DNA from: Halomonas sp. A11-A
Lineage (GTDB): Bacteria > Pseudomonadota > Gammaproteobacteria > Pseudomonadales > Halomonadaceae
Length of the DNA stretch: 64,000 nucleotides
Direction of reading: 5' to 3'
NCBI RefSeq assembly: GCF_003182195.1
Contig: NZ_QGTM01000008.1
Span: 1-64,000, forward strand
Each line of letters opens with the position of its first letter. Position 1 is the stretch's first letter. The position numbers and the translations under genes were made by a program. Below the pieces are notes generated by a model. That model was not told the origin of the DNA and did no database searches. It was given only the letters and a program-made list of their open reading frames with translations. This document shows, in pieces, positions 8,669 through 18,259 of this stretch.

Positions 8669-8695
8669 GAAAATGTCATCATCCTGGCTTGTTAT
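8662..8695 (+). promoter_or_regulatory. Pho box and -10 for pstS
   Basis: CTGTCAT (8662-8668), a 4-nt spacer GAAA, and ATGTCAT (8673-8679) form the two direct 7-bp repeats spaced 11 bp apart that PhoB binds. A -10-like TGTTAT at 8690-8695 lies about one turn downstream, as in PhoB-activated promoters where the box replaces the -35. The target is the pstS-pstC-pstA-pstB-phoU operon. Confidence 0.8.
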
Positions 8696-8820
8696 TGTGG
8701 CCGTAGGCGACAAGAGGCATACGGATGTCTGAATCGGGGGTCATGGTATATGCAGTGGCCGCCGCCCACCAGCGTGGCCCCGTGGCCCGCCAGAGGGGCG
8801 GTAGAGACGGCGGCAGGCGG

Positions 8821-9771
8821 ATGACCTGGCGGCAGCGGGCGGCGATGGGCTGGCTGGCGCTGCTGCTGCTGTGGGCGCCGGGTCTGGCCCAGGCGGACGC
8901 CGACGAGGTGGCCGGCACCCTGGGGGCCGTGGGCTCCGATACCCTGGCAGGGCTGATGCTGCACTGGGGGGAGGCCCTGGCCGAGCAGTACCCGGCGGTA
9001 CGCCTGCAGCTGCAGGCCAGCGGTTCGTCCAGCGCTCCCACGGCGCTGATCGCCGGTACCACCCGCCTGGGCCCCATGTCGCGCCCCATGAGCGAGGCCG
9101 AGCGGGCGGCCTTCGTGGCGCGCCACGGCTATCCGCCGCTGGAGCTCGAGGTGGCCCGGGATGCCCTGGCGGTGGTGGTGCATCGCCACAATCCGCTGGA
9201 GAGCCTGACCCTGGCCGAGCTGGATGCGCTCTTTTCGGACACCCTGCGCTGCGGTGGCGAGGCCCCCATCGAGCGCTGGTCACAGCTCGGCAGCGGCCTG
9301 CCCGAAGGGCGCGTGCGGCTGCATGGCCGCAACGTGGCCTCCGGCACCCATGACCTCTTTCGCCTGCGCGGCCTGTGCGGGGGGCGCTTTCGGCTCGACG
9401 TCAACGAGCATCCCGGCTCGGCCGCGGTGGTGGCGGCGGTAGCGGCGGAGCCCGGCGCCATCGGCTATGCCGGGCTCAACCACCTGACGCCGGCGGTGCG
9501 CGCCGTTGCCCGGCGCGACAGCGAGAGCGGCGAGCTCCACCCGCCCAGCGCCATGATGGTGAGCCGCGGCGACTATCCGCTGTCGCGCAGCCTCTATGTC
9601 TATGTCAACCGGCCGCCGGGGGCGACCCTGCCCGGGCCCGAGCGCGCCTTCCTCGAGCTGGTGCTCTCCGACGCCGGCCAGGCGGTAGTGAAAGAGCTCG
9701 GCTTCGTGCCCCTGACCCCGGCCGAGCGTGAGCGCCAGAGGCGCCGTCTCGAGGGCCATGGAGGCCGCTGA
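8821..9771 (+). CDS. pstS: Phosphate-binding protein of the Pst transporter (PstS family)
   Basis: This is a periplasmic binding protein that delivers phosphate to the PstCAB permease. The signal peptide MTWRQRAAMGWLALLLLWAP is followed by a likely cleavage site at AQA-DA. Substrate-contact motifs of the PBP_like_2 (PstS) fold are visible: GAVGSDTLAGLM near the mature start, QASGSSSAPTALI and GRNVASGTHDLF. The frame is open back to ATG 8725, but that start gives a 32-residue leader before the signal peptide, so ATG 8821 is preferred (316 aa). The pstC gene follows after a 75-nt gap holding a second Pho box. Confidence 0.88.
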   Translation: MTWRQRAAMGWLALLLLWAPGLAQADADEVAGTLGAVGSDTLAGLMLHWGEALAEQYPAVRLQLQASGSSSAPTALIAGTTRLGPMSRPMSEAERAAFVARHGYPPLELEVARDALAVVVHRHNPLESLTLAELDALFSDTLRCGGEAPIERWSQLGSGLPEGRVRLHGRNVASGTHDLFRLRGLCGGRFRLDVNEHPGSAAVVAAVAAEPGAIGYAGLNHLTPAVRAVARRDSESGELHPPSAMMVSRGDYPLSRSLYVYVNRPPGATLPGPERAFLELVLSDAGQAVVKELGFVPLTPAERERQRRRLEGHGGR

Positions 9772-9773
9772 GG

Positions 9774-9815
9774 CTGTCACCCAACTGTCATCAGGATGTC
9801 GTAAAGTGTTGTCAT
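9774..9815 (+). promoter_or_regulatory. Tandem Pho boxes inside the pst operon
   Basis: Three 7-bp direct repeats start 11 bp apart: CTGTCAC at 9774, CTGTCAT at 9785 and ATGTCGT at 9796. A fourth, looser copy (TTGTCAT at 9809) follows. TAAAGT at 9802-9807 lies 10 nt after the second repeat, as expected for a PhoB-dependent -10. This would give pstCAB-phoU its own PhoB-activated promoter, separate from that of pstS. Confidence 0.75.
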
Positions 9816-9846
9816 CACCCTTGCCGATGATCGACCGGGAGCGGCC

Positions 9847-11034
9847 ATGATCGACCCTTTGCCGCCCAGGGCCCAGCCGCGCCACCAGTGGTGGCGGCGC
9901 CTGCGGGACCGCCTGGCGACCCTGCTGATCACGGCCGGCGGCATCGGCGTGGTGGCGGCGGTGCTCGCCATCGGCCTCTTCCTGGCCCTGGAGGTGGCGC
10001 CGCTGTTTCTCGAGGCGGACTCGGGCGTCGGCTGGCGCGAGCTGTGGCAGCCCCGCTGGCAGCCCGGCACCCTGCCCGGGGAGCCCCCCCTGTTTGGCCT
10101 GCAGCCGCTGGCCTGGGGCACCCTCAAGGCGGCCTTCTGGGCGCTGCTGTTCGCCGTGCCGCTGGCGCTGGGCGCGGCCATCCACTCGGCCCTCTACATG
10201 CCGCCGCGGCTGCGCAGCCGCCTCAAGCCGACCCTGGAGTTGATGGAGGCGATGCCCGGCGTGGTGGTCGGCTTCGTTGCCGGCCTGGTACTGGCCCCCT
10301 GGGTGGAGCGCCACCTGGCCGGCGCCCTGGCGCTGGTGGCGGTGCTGCCGGGGGGGCTGCTGCTCGCCGGCCTGGCCTGGACACGCCTGCCGGCGCCCTG
10401 GCGGCGTCGGCTTCCCCAGGGCTGGGCCGGGCTGTGGCTGATCCCCTGGCTGGCGCTGCTGGCGGGTCTGGCGCTGTGGCTCTCGCCCTGGCTCGAGTCG
10501 CTGCTGTTCGGCGGTGACCTGCGCGGCTGGCTGGAGGCGCACTTCGGGCTCGGCTATGCCTCGCGCAACGCGCTGATCGTCGGCCTGGCCATGGGCTTCG
10601 CGGTCATTCCCGGCATCTATGCCCTGGCCGAGGATGCACTCTCCGGGGTGCCGGCGAGCCTGGGCGAGGGCGCCCAGGCGCTGGGCGCGACCCGCTGGCA
10701 GAGCCTGTGGAAGGTGGTGCTGCCTGCGGCGGCCCCCGGGGTGTTCAGCGCGGTGATGATCGGCGCCGGCCGCGCCGTGGGCGAGACCATGATCGTGCTG
10801 ATGGCCAGCGGCAACACCGCGCTGATGACCCTGAGCCCCCTGGAGGGGATGCGTTCCCTGGCCGCCACCATCGCCATCGAGCTGCCCGAGGCGGTGCCGG
10901 GCGGGGTCCACTACCGGCTGCTGTTCCTGGCGGCGCTGGCGCTGTTCGTGTTCACCTTCCTGGTCAACACCCTGGCGGAGCTGGTGCGCGCCCGGCTGCG
11001 CCGCCGCTACCGGCGACTGGAAGGGTTGTCATGA
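9847..11034 (+). CDS. pstC: Phosphate ABC transporter permease PstC
   Basis: PstC is one of the two inner-membrane permease subunits of the high-affinity phosphate importer. The protein has 395 residues with an N-terminal membrane segment, a short periplasmic loop and a C-terminal permease domain. The EAA loop is at ALGEGA-type sequence (SLGEGAQALGATRWQSLWKV), followed by AGRAVGETMIVLMASGN. It is longer than E. coli PstC (319) but much shorter than the large Pseudomonas-type PstC. The stop overlaps the pstA start by ATGA, indicating coupled translation. Confidence 0.92.
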   Translation: MIDPLPPRAQPRHQWWRRLRDRLATLLITAGGIGVVAAVLAIGLFLALEVAPLFLEADSGVGWRELWQPRWQPGTLPGEPPLFGLQPLAWGTLKAAFWALLFAVPLALGAAIHSALYMPPRLRSRLKPTLELMEAMPGVVVGFVAGLVLAPWVERHLAGALALVAVLPGGLLLAGLAWTRLPAPWRRRLPQGWAGLWLIPWLALLAGLALWLSPWLESLLFGGDLRGWLEAHFGLGYASRNALIVGLAMGFAVIPGIYALAEDALSGVPASLGEGAQALGATRWQSLWKVVLPAAAPGVFSAVMIGAGRAVGETMIVLMASGNTALMTLSPLEGMRSLAATIAIELPEAVPGGVHYRLLFLAALALFVFTFLVNTLAELVRARLRRRYRRLEGLS

Positions 11035-12569
11035 TCGGCCCCGGGCGCGCTCGCCTGCCCCGCGGCGAGGGGCCCTGGCCCTGGCTCGCCGCCGGGAGCG
11101 TGGCCCTCTCGCTGCTGCTGCTGGTGGGGCTGTTGACCCTGCTGGCGGCGCGGGGCATGGGGCACTTCTGGCCGTCTCCCCTCACCCTGGTGACCCTGGA
11201 GGATGGCCGCCAGCTGGTCGGCCAGGCGGTGCGTGAGGAGCGTCTCGCCCACGCCGAGGGACGCGAACGGCTCTACCTGACCGCCAACCGCGACCTGGAC
11301 GGCGCGATCTGGACCTGGGTGGCGGTGGAGGAGATCGTCGCGGAGAGCCGTCCTCACGATCTGGTGGTGCTGGAGCGCACCCGCTGGGGCAGCTTTCAGG
11401 GGCGCCTGCTGGCACTGGAGAGTGCCGAGGGACGCGTCGAGGGAGAGGCCGCCTGGTCCGCCCTGCAGGCGCGCCTCGAGGAGCTCGCCGCCTTGCGGTC
11501 GGAGCGGGAGCGGCTGCGCGACGAGACGGTGGTGCCGCTGGTGCGGCGCCTGGAGCGGGAGCCGGAGGTCCGGGGGGAGCTGGCCCGGGCCAATGCGCGG
11601 ATCCGCGAGCTCCAGGCGCGCATGGAGGGCGATACCCTGTGGCTCGAGAGCGTGGATGGCCGCCGCCTCGAACAGCCCCTGGCCCAGGTGCTGCGCGCCT
11701 GGCGGCCCAACGCCATGTCGACGCCCCAGAAGCTGGCGGCATGGGGGCAGGGGGTGTGGCGCTTCCTCTCCGAGGGGCCCCGGGCAGCCAACAGCGCCGG
11801 CGGCGTCTGGCCGGCGATCTTCGGTACCGTGCTGATGGTGCTGCTGATGTCGGTGGTGGTGACCCCCTTCGGCGTGCTGGCGGCCATCTACCTCAATGAG
11901 GTGGCCCATCAGGGGCGCTTCACCCGGCTGGTGCGCATCGCGGTGCGTAACCTGGCCGGGGTGCCCTCCATCGTCTACGGGGTGTTCGGGCTGGGGGTCT
12001 TCGTCTACGGCATCGGCGGCACCCTCGACGAGTGGTTCTTCGCCGATCAGCTGCCCTCGCCCACCTTCGGCACCGGCGGGCTGCTGTGGGCCTCCCTGAC
12101 ACTGGCGCTGCTGACCCTGCCGGTGGTGATCGTGGCCACCGAGGAGGGGCTGGCGCGGGTGCCGGACCACCAGCGCGAGGGGGCCCTGGCGCTGGGCGCC
12201 ACCCGGGTGGAGATGCTGACCCGAGTGGTGCTGCCGATGACCGCGCCGGCCATGCTCACCGGGGTGATCCTGGCCGTGGCACGGGCCGCCGGCGAGGTGG
12301 CGCCGCTGATGCTGGTGGGGGTCGCCAAGCTGGCGCCCCAGGTGCCGGTGGACGGTGAGTTTCCCTTCCTGCATCTTGAGCGGAAGTTCATGCATCTGGG
12401 CTACCACATCTACGACGTGGCCTTCCACGGCGGCGATGTCCAGGCGGCGCTGCCGCTGGTCTACGCCACCGCGCTGCTGCTGGTGCTGGTGATCCTGGTG
12501 CTTAACCTGACTGCAATATTCCTGCGCCATCATCTAAGAGCGCGTCACGGGGCCCTGCCGCGCCGCTAG
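11031..12569 (+). CDS. pstA: Phosphate ABC transporter permease PstA, long form
   Basis: This is the second permease subunit of the Pst importer. It starts at the ATG overlapping the pstC stop, with the frame open further upstream inside pstC. At 512 residues it belongs to the long form seen in Pseudomonas, against 296 in E. coli. One membrane segment near residues 20-45 is followed by a large periplasmic insert with a charged coiled-coil (about residues 140-195, rich in Glu, Arg and Leu). The permease core then begins near residue 260. The EAA motif is in [20 protein letters not shown], followed by [12 protein letters not shown]. The function of the insert is unknown. Confidence 0.92.
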   Translation: MIGPGRARLPRGEGPWPWLAAGSVALSLLLLVGLLTLLAARGMGHFWPSPLTLVTLEDGRQLVGQAVREERLAHAEGRERLYLTANRDLDGAIWTWVAVEEIVAESRPHDLVVLERTRWGSFQGRLLALESAEGRVEGEAAWSALQARLEELAALRSERERLRDETVVPLVRRLEREPEVRGELARANARIRELQARMEGDTLWLESVDGRRLEQPLAQVLRAWRPNAMSTPQKLAAWGQGVWRFLSEGPRAANSAGGVWPAIFGTVLMVLLMSVVVTPFGVLAAIYLNEVAHQGRFTRLVRIAVRNLAGVPSIVYGVFGLGVFVYGIGGTLDEWFFADQLPSPTFGTGGLLWASLTLALLTLPVVIVATEEGLARVPDHQREGALALGATRVEMLTRVVLPMTAPAMLTGVILAVARAAGEVAPLMLVGVAKLAPQVPVDGEFPFLHLERKFMHLGYHIYDVAFHGGDVQAALPLVYATALLLVLVILVLNLTAIFLRHHLRARHGALPRR

Positions 12570-12597
12570 CGGCAGCGCCCGAGGAGTGAGGAACCCG

Positions 12598-13413
12598 ATG
12601 TCCGTCTTCCCGTCGCCACGGTCCGCTGCCGGCGGCCCGATCATCGACTTCGACCCGGCCGCCTGCTGCCTGGAGATCGAGGGGCTGAGCCTGGCCTACG
12701 GGGAGACGCCGGCGCTGCGCGAGCTCTCGCTGCGCGTGCCGCGCCAGCGGGTCACCGCCTTCATCGGGCCCTCGGGGTGCGGGAAGTCGACGCTGCTGCG
12801 GGCCCTCAACCGGCTCCACGACCTCAACGACGAGGTGCGGCTCGCCGGGCGGATTCGCCTCGAGGGGCAGGATATTCACGCCCCCGAGGTGGAGGTGGCG
12901 GAGCTGCGCCGGCGGGTCGGCATGGTGTTCCAGGCGCCCAACCCCTTCCCGATGTCGATCTACGACAACGTCGCCTTCGGGCTGCGGCTGCAGGGGGGGA
13001 TCCGCAAACGCCAGCTGGACGACATCGTCGAGTGGGCGCTGCAATCGGCGGCGCTGTGGGATGAGGTGAAGGATCGCCTGAGGAGTTCGGCCTGGGCGCT
13101 CTCCGGCGGCCAGCAGCAGCGCCTGGTGATCGCCCGCACCCTGGCGGTGCGCCCCGAGGTGCTGCTGCTCGACGAGCCGGCCTCGGCGCTGGATCCGATC
13201 TCGACGCTGAAGATCGAGGAGCTGATCCGCAACCTGAAGTCACAGCTGACCCTGGTGCTGGTCACCCACAACATGCAGCAGGCGGCGCGGGTCTCCGACT
13301 ACACCGCCTTCCTGCAGGAGGGCGAGCTGGTGGAGTACGGCCCCACCGACAGGCTCTTCACCAATCCGCGCCTCGTGCGCACCGAGAACTACATCACCGG
13401 GCGCATGGCCTGA
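12598..13413 (+). CDS. pstB: Phosphate ABC transporter ATP-binding protein PstB
   Basis: PstB powers phosphate import by ATP hydrolysis. Walker A is [17 protein letters not shown] near residue 58; the Q-loop is [20 protein letters not shown], a PstB hallmark. The signature is [16 protein letters not shown], Walker B is [13 protein letters not shown], and the switch His is in [17 protein letters not shown] at 12586 is possible, but AGTGAGG 6 nt before the ATG at 12598 fits better, giving 271 aa. The gene lies 28 nt after pstA and 23 nt before phoU. Confidence 0.96.
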   Translation: MSVFPSPRSAAGGPIIDFDPAACCLEIEGLSLAYGETPALRELSLRVPRQRVTAFIGPSGCGKSTLLRALNRLHDLNDEVRLAGRIRLEGQDIHAPEVEVAELRRRVGMVFQAPNPFPMSIYDNVAFGLRLQGGIRKRQLDDIVEWALQSAALWDEVKDRLRSSAWALSGGQQQRLVIARTLAVRPEVLLLDEPASALDPISTLKIEELIRNLKSQLTLVLVTHNMQQAARVSDYTAFLQEGELVEYGPTDRLFTNPRLVRTENYITGRMA

Positions 13414-13436
13414 CGGCCGGCCCCAAGGAGAGTCCC

Positions 13437-14165
13437 ATGGACATCACCAGCGATATCCACAGCCGCCACATCTCGCGGCAGTTCAACCAGGAGCTCGAGG
13501 AGCTCAAGACCCACCTGATGGCCATGGGCGGCCTGGTGGAGAAGCAGCTCCAGGAGGCGGTGGCCGCACTGCTCGAGGGGGACTCCGACCTGGCCCGCCG
13601 GGTGGTGGAGAACGATCGCGCGGTCAACGACATGCAGATCAAGATCGACGAGGAGTGCACCCAGGTGCTGGCGCGCCGCCAGCCGGCGGCCTCGGACCTA
13701 CGCCTGGTGCTGGCGGTGATCCGCGCCGCCTCCGATCTGGAGCGCATCGGCGACGAGGCGAGCAAGATCGCCCGCAACGCCGCCGACCTGATCGCCGCCG
13801 ATAACGGCACCCGCGGCTTCGTCGAGGTGCGCATGATCAGCGAGCACGTGCGGCGCATGGTGCGCGATGCCCTGACCTCCTTCGCCCGCTTCGATACCGA
13901 GCTGGCGCTGAAGCTGGTGCATGAGGACGAGGAGGTGGACGAGGAGTACCGCAGCGCCATGCGCTCGCTGATGACCTTCATGATGGAGGATGCCCGCTCG
14001 ATCTCGCCGATCCTCAGCCTGATGTGGATCCTGCGCGCCCTGGAGCGCATCGGCGACCACGCCAACAACCTGGCCGAATATGTGGTGTATCTGGTCAAGG
14101 GGCTGGATATCCGCCACACCGACCCCGAGGACCTCGACGAGCAGGCAATCACCCGCAAGGGTTGA
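13437..14165 (+). CDS. phoU: Phosphate signalling accessory protein PhoU
   Basis: PhoU is a cytoplasmic protein that links the Pst transporter to PhoR and keeps the Pho regulon off when phosphate is plentiful. The 242-residue sequence has two three-helix repeats. Each contains the metal-binding ERIGDxxxxI/L pattern: DLERIGDEASKIARN near residue 102 and ALERIGDHANNLAEY near 203. AAGGAGAG lies 6 nt before the ATG. It is the last gene of the pst operon; a palindromic repeat follows it. Confidence 0.96.
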   Translation: MDITSDIHSRHISRQFNQELEELKTHLMAMGGLVEKQLQEAVAALLEGDSDLARRVVENDRAVNDMQIKIDEECTQVLARRQPAASDLRLVLAVIRAASDLERIGDEASKIARNAADLIAADNGTRGFVEVRMISEHVRRMVRDALTSFARFDTELALKLVHEDEEVDEEYRSAMRSLMTFMMEDARSISPILSLMWILRALERIGDHANNLAEYVVYLVKGLDIRHTDPEDLDEQAITRKG

Positions 14166-14223
14166 CCCCACCCCACCTTTGGTAGTCAATGTCGCAGGCC
14201 AACGCTCTATTGGAGCCGCGATG

Positions 14224-14333
14224 AGGGGCGCCGGGGGCAGGTCGAAGAGGAGGTCCGTGGACCAGGGATGGTCTAGGTAGCCCCCAGGGAGGGGTTCATG
14301 GCGCCTCCTCGCAGACCTGTCGCCGGATCAGCC
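14224..14333 (+). repeat. Palindromic dispersed repeat, copy A (about 110 bp)
   Basis: This stretch matches the reverse complement of 18122-18230 with only one 1-nt gap and scattered substitutions. The two ends of the element are imperfect inverted repeats of about 23 nt, for example GCCGGGGACAAGCC at one end of copy B and GGCTTGTCGCCGG at the other. A stem-loop around a roughly 50-nt centre is therefore likely. It sits after phoU and runs up to just before cysZ. Its centre contains GGGAGGGGTTCATGG, which looks like a ribosome site plus ATG (14298) but belongs to the repeat. Element size and TIRs suggest a REP- or MITE-like unit with no coding content. Confidence 0.8.
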
Positions 14334-14372
14334 CCGAAGATCCCTTTCGACGAGACTGCCTCAGCGCCCACC

Positions 14373-15104
14373 ATGCTCGATGCTATCACCGCCCTGGCCC
14401 GGGGCACCCGCCTGGCCTACTCCCGCGGCCTGCGCCGCTATGTCTTCGTGCCCATTGTCATCAACCTGCTGGTCTACGCCGCCATGCTGCGCTACGTGCT
14501 GGCCAACTTCGGCGGCTGGCTGGAGGGCTGGATGGCGCAGGTGCCGGGGTGGCTGGCCTGGCTGGAGTGGCTGATCTGGCCGCTGTTCGTGATCAGCCTG
14601 GTGGTGATCGTCTTCTTCACCTTCACCCTGGTGACCCACCTGATCGCGGCCCCCTTCTATGGCTTCCTGGCGGCGAAGGTGGAGCGGGTGGCCACCGGCC
14701 GGCCGCCGCTGGACGACCGCGGCCTGGCGAAGACCGCCGTGGATGCCCTGGGGCGGGAACTGGTCAAGCTGGCCTACATCGCGCCGCGGGCCCTGCTGCT
14801 CCTGCTGATCAGCTGGGTTCCCGGCGTGAACCTCGCCGCCCCGCTGCTCTGGGCGCTCTTCTCGGCCTGGGTGATGGCGATCGCCTACCTGGACTACCCC
14901 ATGGACAACAACAAGGTGAGCTTCGCCGAGATGCGACGGCGGCTGGCGGCACGCTGGTGGCCGAGCCTCAGCTACGGCGGCTGCGTGACCCTGGTAACCT
15001 GGATTCCCCTGGCCAACCTCTTCCTGCTGCCCGGCGCGGTGTCCGGCGCGGTGCTGATGTGGGACCGCCACTACCGGGAGCCGGCGGTCTCAGAGGCTCG
15101 CTGA
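14373..15104 (+). CDS. cysZ: CysZ / EI24-family inner-membrane protein (sulfate permease type)
   Basis: CysZ mediates sulfate entry for cysteine synthesis in E. coli. This protein aligns well with it: ALARGTRLAYSRGLRRYVFV at the N-terminus, LVTHLIAAPFYGFLAAKVE, a Leu-rich membrane pair, and IAYLDYPMDNNKVSFAEMRR near residue 175. Four or more hydrophobic segments are visible in 243 residues. An in-frame ATG at 14298 has a better-looking ribosome site, but both lie inside the dispersed repeat, and the extra 25 residues match nothing in CysZ. The ATG at 14373 fits the family start. The 3' end overlaps phoR on the opposite strand by 15 bp. Confidence 0.85.
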   Translation: MLDAITALARGTRLAYSRGLRRYVFVPIVINLLVYAAMLRYVLANFGGWLEGWMAQVPGWLAWLEWLIWPLFVISLVVIVFFTFTLVTHLIAAPFYGFLAAKVERVATGRPPLDDRGLAKTAVDALGRELVKLAYIAPRALLLLLISWVPGVNLAAPLLWALFSAWVMAIAYLDYPMDNNKVSFAEMRRRLAARWWPSLSYGGCVTLVTWIPLANLFLLPGAVSGAVLMWDRHYREPAVSEAR

Positions 15105-16406
15105 GGACTTCTCGGCGGCCTCAGCCGCGAGTCGCTCGGCGGGGAACAGGCAGCGGAAGCGGGCGCCCTGGCCCGGGCGGGAGTCGATCTCCAGGCGGGC
15201 GTCGTGGCGCAGCAGCACATGCTTGACGATGGCGAGGCCAAGCCCGGTGCCGCCGGTGGCGGCGCTGCGCCCCTTGTCGACCCGGTAGAAGCGCTCGGTC
15301 AGCCGCGGCAGGTGCACCGGATCGATGCCCTCGCCGTTGTCCTCCACCTCCAGGCAGGCGCCGTCGCCGTGGGGCCGCCAGCGCAGCACGATGCGGCTGC
15401 CCTCGGGGGTGTAGCGCACCGCGTTGAAGGCCAGGTTGGAGAGGGCGCTGTGGATCTCCTGCTCGCTGCCGAGCAGTGACCTGGGTTCCACCAGCTCCAC
15501 CTCGACGGTGTGGCGGCCGGCGGAGAGGGCCGTCGCGTCGCGCTGCACGCTGCCCAGCAGGGCGTCCATGCCCAGCGGGGTGTGGTCCTCGCCGCCGCGG
15601 TCGATCTCAAGGCGCGACAGCAGCAGCAGGTCGCTGACCAGGTTCTGCATGCGGCTGGTCTGCTCCTGCATACTGGGCAGCCCCCGGGCGAAGCGCGGCG
15701 GCAGCTGGTCGGCGTAGGTGGCGTAGGTCTCCAGGTAGCCGGCCAGCACGGTGAGCGGGGTACGCAGCTCGTGGGAGACATTGGCCACGAAGTCGCGGCG
15801 CATCTCCTCCAGGCGGTGCAGGCGGGTGATGTCGCGGGCCATCAGCAGCCGCTCGTCATCGCCGTAGAGGGTGATCTGGAACTGCAGCACCATCTGCTCG
15901 TCGATGGGCGAGGGCAGCGTCAGCGGCTCGCGGTAGTCGCGGGCATGGAAGTAGTCGATGAAGCGCGGATCGCGCAGCAGGTTGGTGATGTGGTGGCCGC
16001 GGTCATGGGCGGCGTTGAGCCCCAGCATGCGCTCGGCGGCGCTGTTCCACCACTCCATGTCGCCGTGGCGGTCGAGCATCACCACGCTGTCGCGCATCGC
16101 CTCGGAGGACTCCTGGATGCGCTTGATGATCCCGAGCAGCCGCTCCTGGGTGTGGCGCTGCCCCTTCTGGTAGCGGTAGAGACGGTCGAACAGCTCGCCC
16201 CACACGCCCGTGGTGGCGGGAGGCTCGGCCTGGGGGGTGAGGGTCAGCCAGCGGTGGAGGCGGTAGAGCTGGCGCAGATGAAAGCCCAGGCAGGCCGCGA
16301 GGCCGAGGGCCAGGCCCGCCCAGGCATGAGACAGCAGCCATCCCACCAGCAGGCCGATGCCGGCCAGCAGCAGAAGTCGCCATAGCTCCCGCCTCCAGAG
16401 GCCCAC
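15090..16406 (-). CDS. phoR: Phosphate regulon sensor kinase PhoR
   Basis: This is a membrane-bound histidine kinase that phosphorylates PhoB when phosphate is scarce. In order: two N-terminal membrane segments (LLLLAGIGLLVGWLL, AGLALGLAACLGF), a basic linker, a PAS domain with VVMLDRHGDMEWWNSAAERM, the HisKA box FVANVSHELRTPLTVLAGYL with the phosphorylated His, and an ATPase domain with LSNLAFNAVRYTPEG (N box) and VEDNGEGID plus GTGLGLAIVKHVL (G boxes). It has 438 residues and starts with GTG one base after the phoB stop, so the two are co-translated. Its 3' end overlaps that of cysZ. Confidence 0.95.
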   Translation of the reverse strand: MGLWRRELWRLLLLAGIGLLVGWLLSHAWAGLALGLAACLGFHLRQLYRLHRWLTLTPQAEPPATTGVWGELFDRLYRYQKGQRHTQERLLGIIKRIQESSEAMRDSVVMLDRHGDMEWWNSAAERMLGLNAAHDRGHHITNLLRDPRFIDYFHARDYREPLTLPSPIDEQMVLQFQITLYGDDERLLMARDITRLHRLEEMRRDFVANVSHELRTPLTVLAGYLETYATYADQLPPRFARGLPSMQEQTSRMQNLVSDLLLLSRLEIDRGGEDHTPLGMDALLGSVQRDATALSAGRHTVEVELVEPRSLLGSEQEIHSALSNLAFNAVRYTPEGSRIVLRWRPHGDGACLEVEDNGEGIDPVHLPRLTERFYRVDKGRSAATGGTGLGLAIVKHVLLRHDARLEIDSRPGQGARFRCLFPAERLAAEAAEKSSASL

Positions 16407-16407
16407 G

Positions 16408-17097
<690 letters not shown>

Positions 17098-17147
17098 CCG
17101 GAAGCCTCGGCACAGTGACGGATCGATGACGATCTCACCATGCCAGT

Positions 17148-17165
17148 ATGACACTCGCATGACAG
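17148..17165 (-). promoter_or_regulatory. Pho box upstream of phoB
   Basis: On the minus strand CTGTCAT, a 4-nt spacer GCGA and GTGTCAT make two repeats 11 bp apart, about 50 nt before the phoB ATG. This implies that phoBR is activated by PhoB-P. It lies between the ubiA stop and phoB, so phoBR does not depend only on the ubiA promoter. Confidence 0.75.
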
Positions 17166-17178
17166 GACCGCCCGCCTG

Positions 17179-18072
17179 TCATGCGCCGGCGGCCGGCCAC
17201 AGGCTGAGGGCGATGCCGGCGAACACCAGCAGGCCCGACCAGTGGTTGTTGAGGAAGGCCTGGAAGCAGGGATCGCGCTCGCGCTCGCGGATCAGGAACT
17301 GCTGGTGCACGAAGGTGGCCGCCATGCCGGCCAGGCCCAGCCAGAAGAAGCCGCCGAAGCCCAGACGCAGCCCCGCCCAGGCCAGCAGCAGCAGGGTCAG
17401 GCCCTGCAGCAGGCCGATCATCAGCCGGTCGGCGCGGCCGAAGAGCACGGCGGTGGACTTGATGCCGATCTTGAGGTCGTCGTCGCGGTCGACCATGGCG
17501 TACTGGGTATCGTAGGCCACGGTCCAGGCGACGTTGGCGGCGAACAGCAGCCAGGCCTCGAAGGGCACATGGCCCAGCACCGCGCCGAAGGCCATGGGGA
17601 TGGCCCAGGAGAAGGCGGCGCCCAGGAAGAGCTGGGGCAGGTGGGTGTAACGCTTCATGAAGGGGTAGATGAAGGCCAGCGCCACCCCCACCAAGGAGAG
17701 CATCACGGTGAAGAGGTTGGTGAAGAGCACCAGCACGAAGGCGGCCATCACCAGGATCAGGAACAGCGCCTGGGCCTCGCCCTCGCTGATCCGCCCGGTG
17801 GCCAGGGGGCGCAGCCGGGTGCGCTTGACGTGGCCGTCGAAGTGGCGGTCGGCGTAGTCGTTGACCACGCAGCCGGCAGCGCGCATCAGGTAGACCCCGG
17901 CGATGAAGATCAGCAGCACGCGGCGGCCGGGGGTGCCCTCGGCGGCCACCCACAGCGCCCACAGGGTGGGCCACATCACCAGCCAGGTGCCGATGGGGCG
18001 GTTCAGGCGCATCAGCTGCAGGAAGTCGGGCACCCGGGCGAGGCCCGTGGGGCGCATCAGGGAACGGTCCAT
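17179..18072 (-). CDS. ubiA: 4-hydroxybenzoate octaprenyltransferase UbiA
   Basis: This membrane enzyme joins a polyprenyl chain to 4-hydroxybenzoate in ubiquinone synthesis. The two Asp-rich motifs that bind Mg-diphosphate are present: [15 protein letters not shown] near residue 80 and [12 protein letters not shown] near 195. About eight or nine membrane segments fit the family. The frame is open to 18138, but GAGGTAG 5 nt before the ATG at 18072, and the conserved N-terminus ([12 protein letters not shown]), support 297 aa. It follows ubiC with a dispersed repeat in between. Confidence 0.95.
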   Translation of the reverse strand: MDRSLMRPTGLARVPDFLQLMRLNRPIGTWLVMWPTLWALWVAAEGTPGRRVLLIFIAGVYLMRAAGCVVNDYADRHFDGHVKRTRLRPLATGRISEGEAQALFLILVMAAFVLVLFTNLFTVMLSLVGVALAFIYPFMKRYTHLPQLFLGAAFSWAIPMAFGAVLGHVPFEAWLLFAANVAWTVAYDTQYAMVDRDDDLKIGIKSTAVLFGRADRLMIGLLQGLTLLLLAWAGLRLGFGGFFWLGLAGMAATFVHQQFLIRERERDPCFQAFLNNHWSGLLVFAGIALSLWPAAGA

Positions 18073-18121
18073 CTCTACCTCGTAAGAATGTTCTTTATTG
18101 GCAGACGGTGTTAAGCGGCGG

Positions 18122-18230
18122 GACTGTTCCGGCGACAAGCCTGCGAGGAGGCGCTGTGAATACTTCCTTGTACGCTACCGACGCCATCCCTGGCGTAGGA
18201 CCTCCTCTTCGGCTTGTCCCCGGCGCCCCG
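18122..18230 (-). repeat. Palindromic dispersed repeat, copy B (109 bp)
   Basis: This is the inverted copy of 14224-14333. Its ends, CCGGCGACAAGCCTGCGAGG and (as read from the other side) CCGGGGACAAGCCGAAGAGG, match at about 19 of 23 positions over the full arm. The element can therefore fold back on itself. It fills most of the gap between ubiC and ubiA and may affect transcription between them. Confidence 0.8.
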
Positions 18231-18259
18231 CCCGTCGGCATCGGAGACTGGCCCAGAGC

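Noticed and set aside
9280-10911. A 543-codon minus-strand frame across pstS and pstC
   Set aside because: It is opposite two clearly identified Pst genes and rich in Gln, His, Gly and Pro; a shadow frame.
14298-14372. A 25-codon N-terminal extension of cysZ from ATG 14298
   Set aside because: The ATG and ribosome-like site lie inside the dispersed repeat, and the extra residues do not resemble CysZ.
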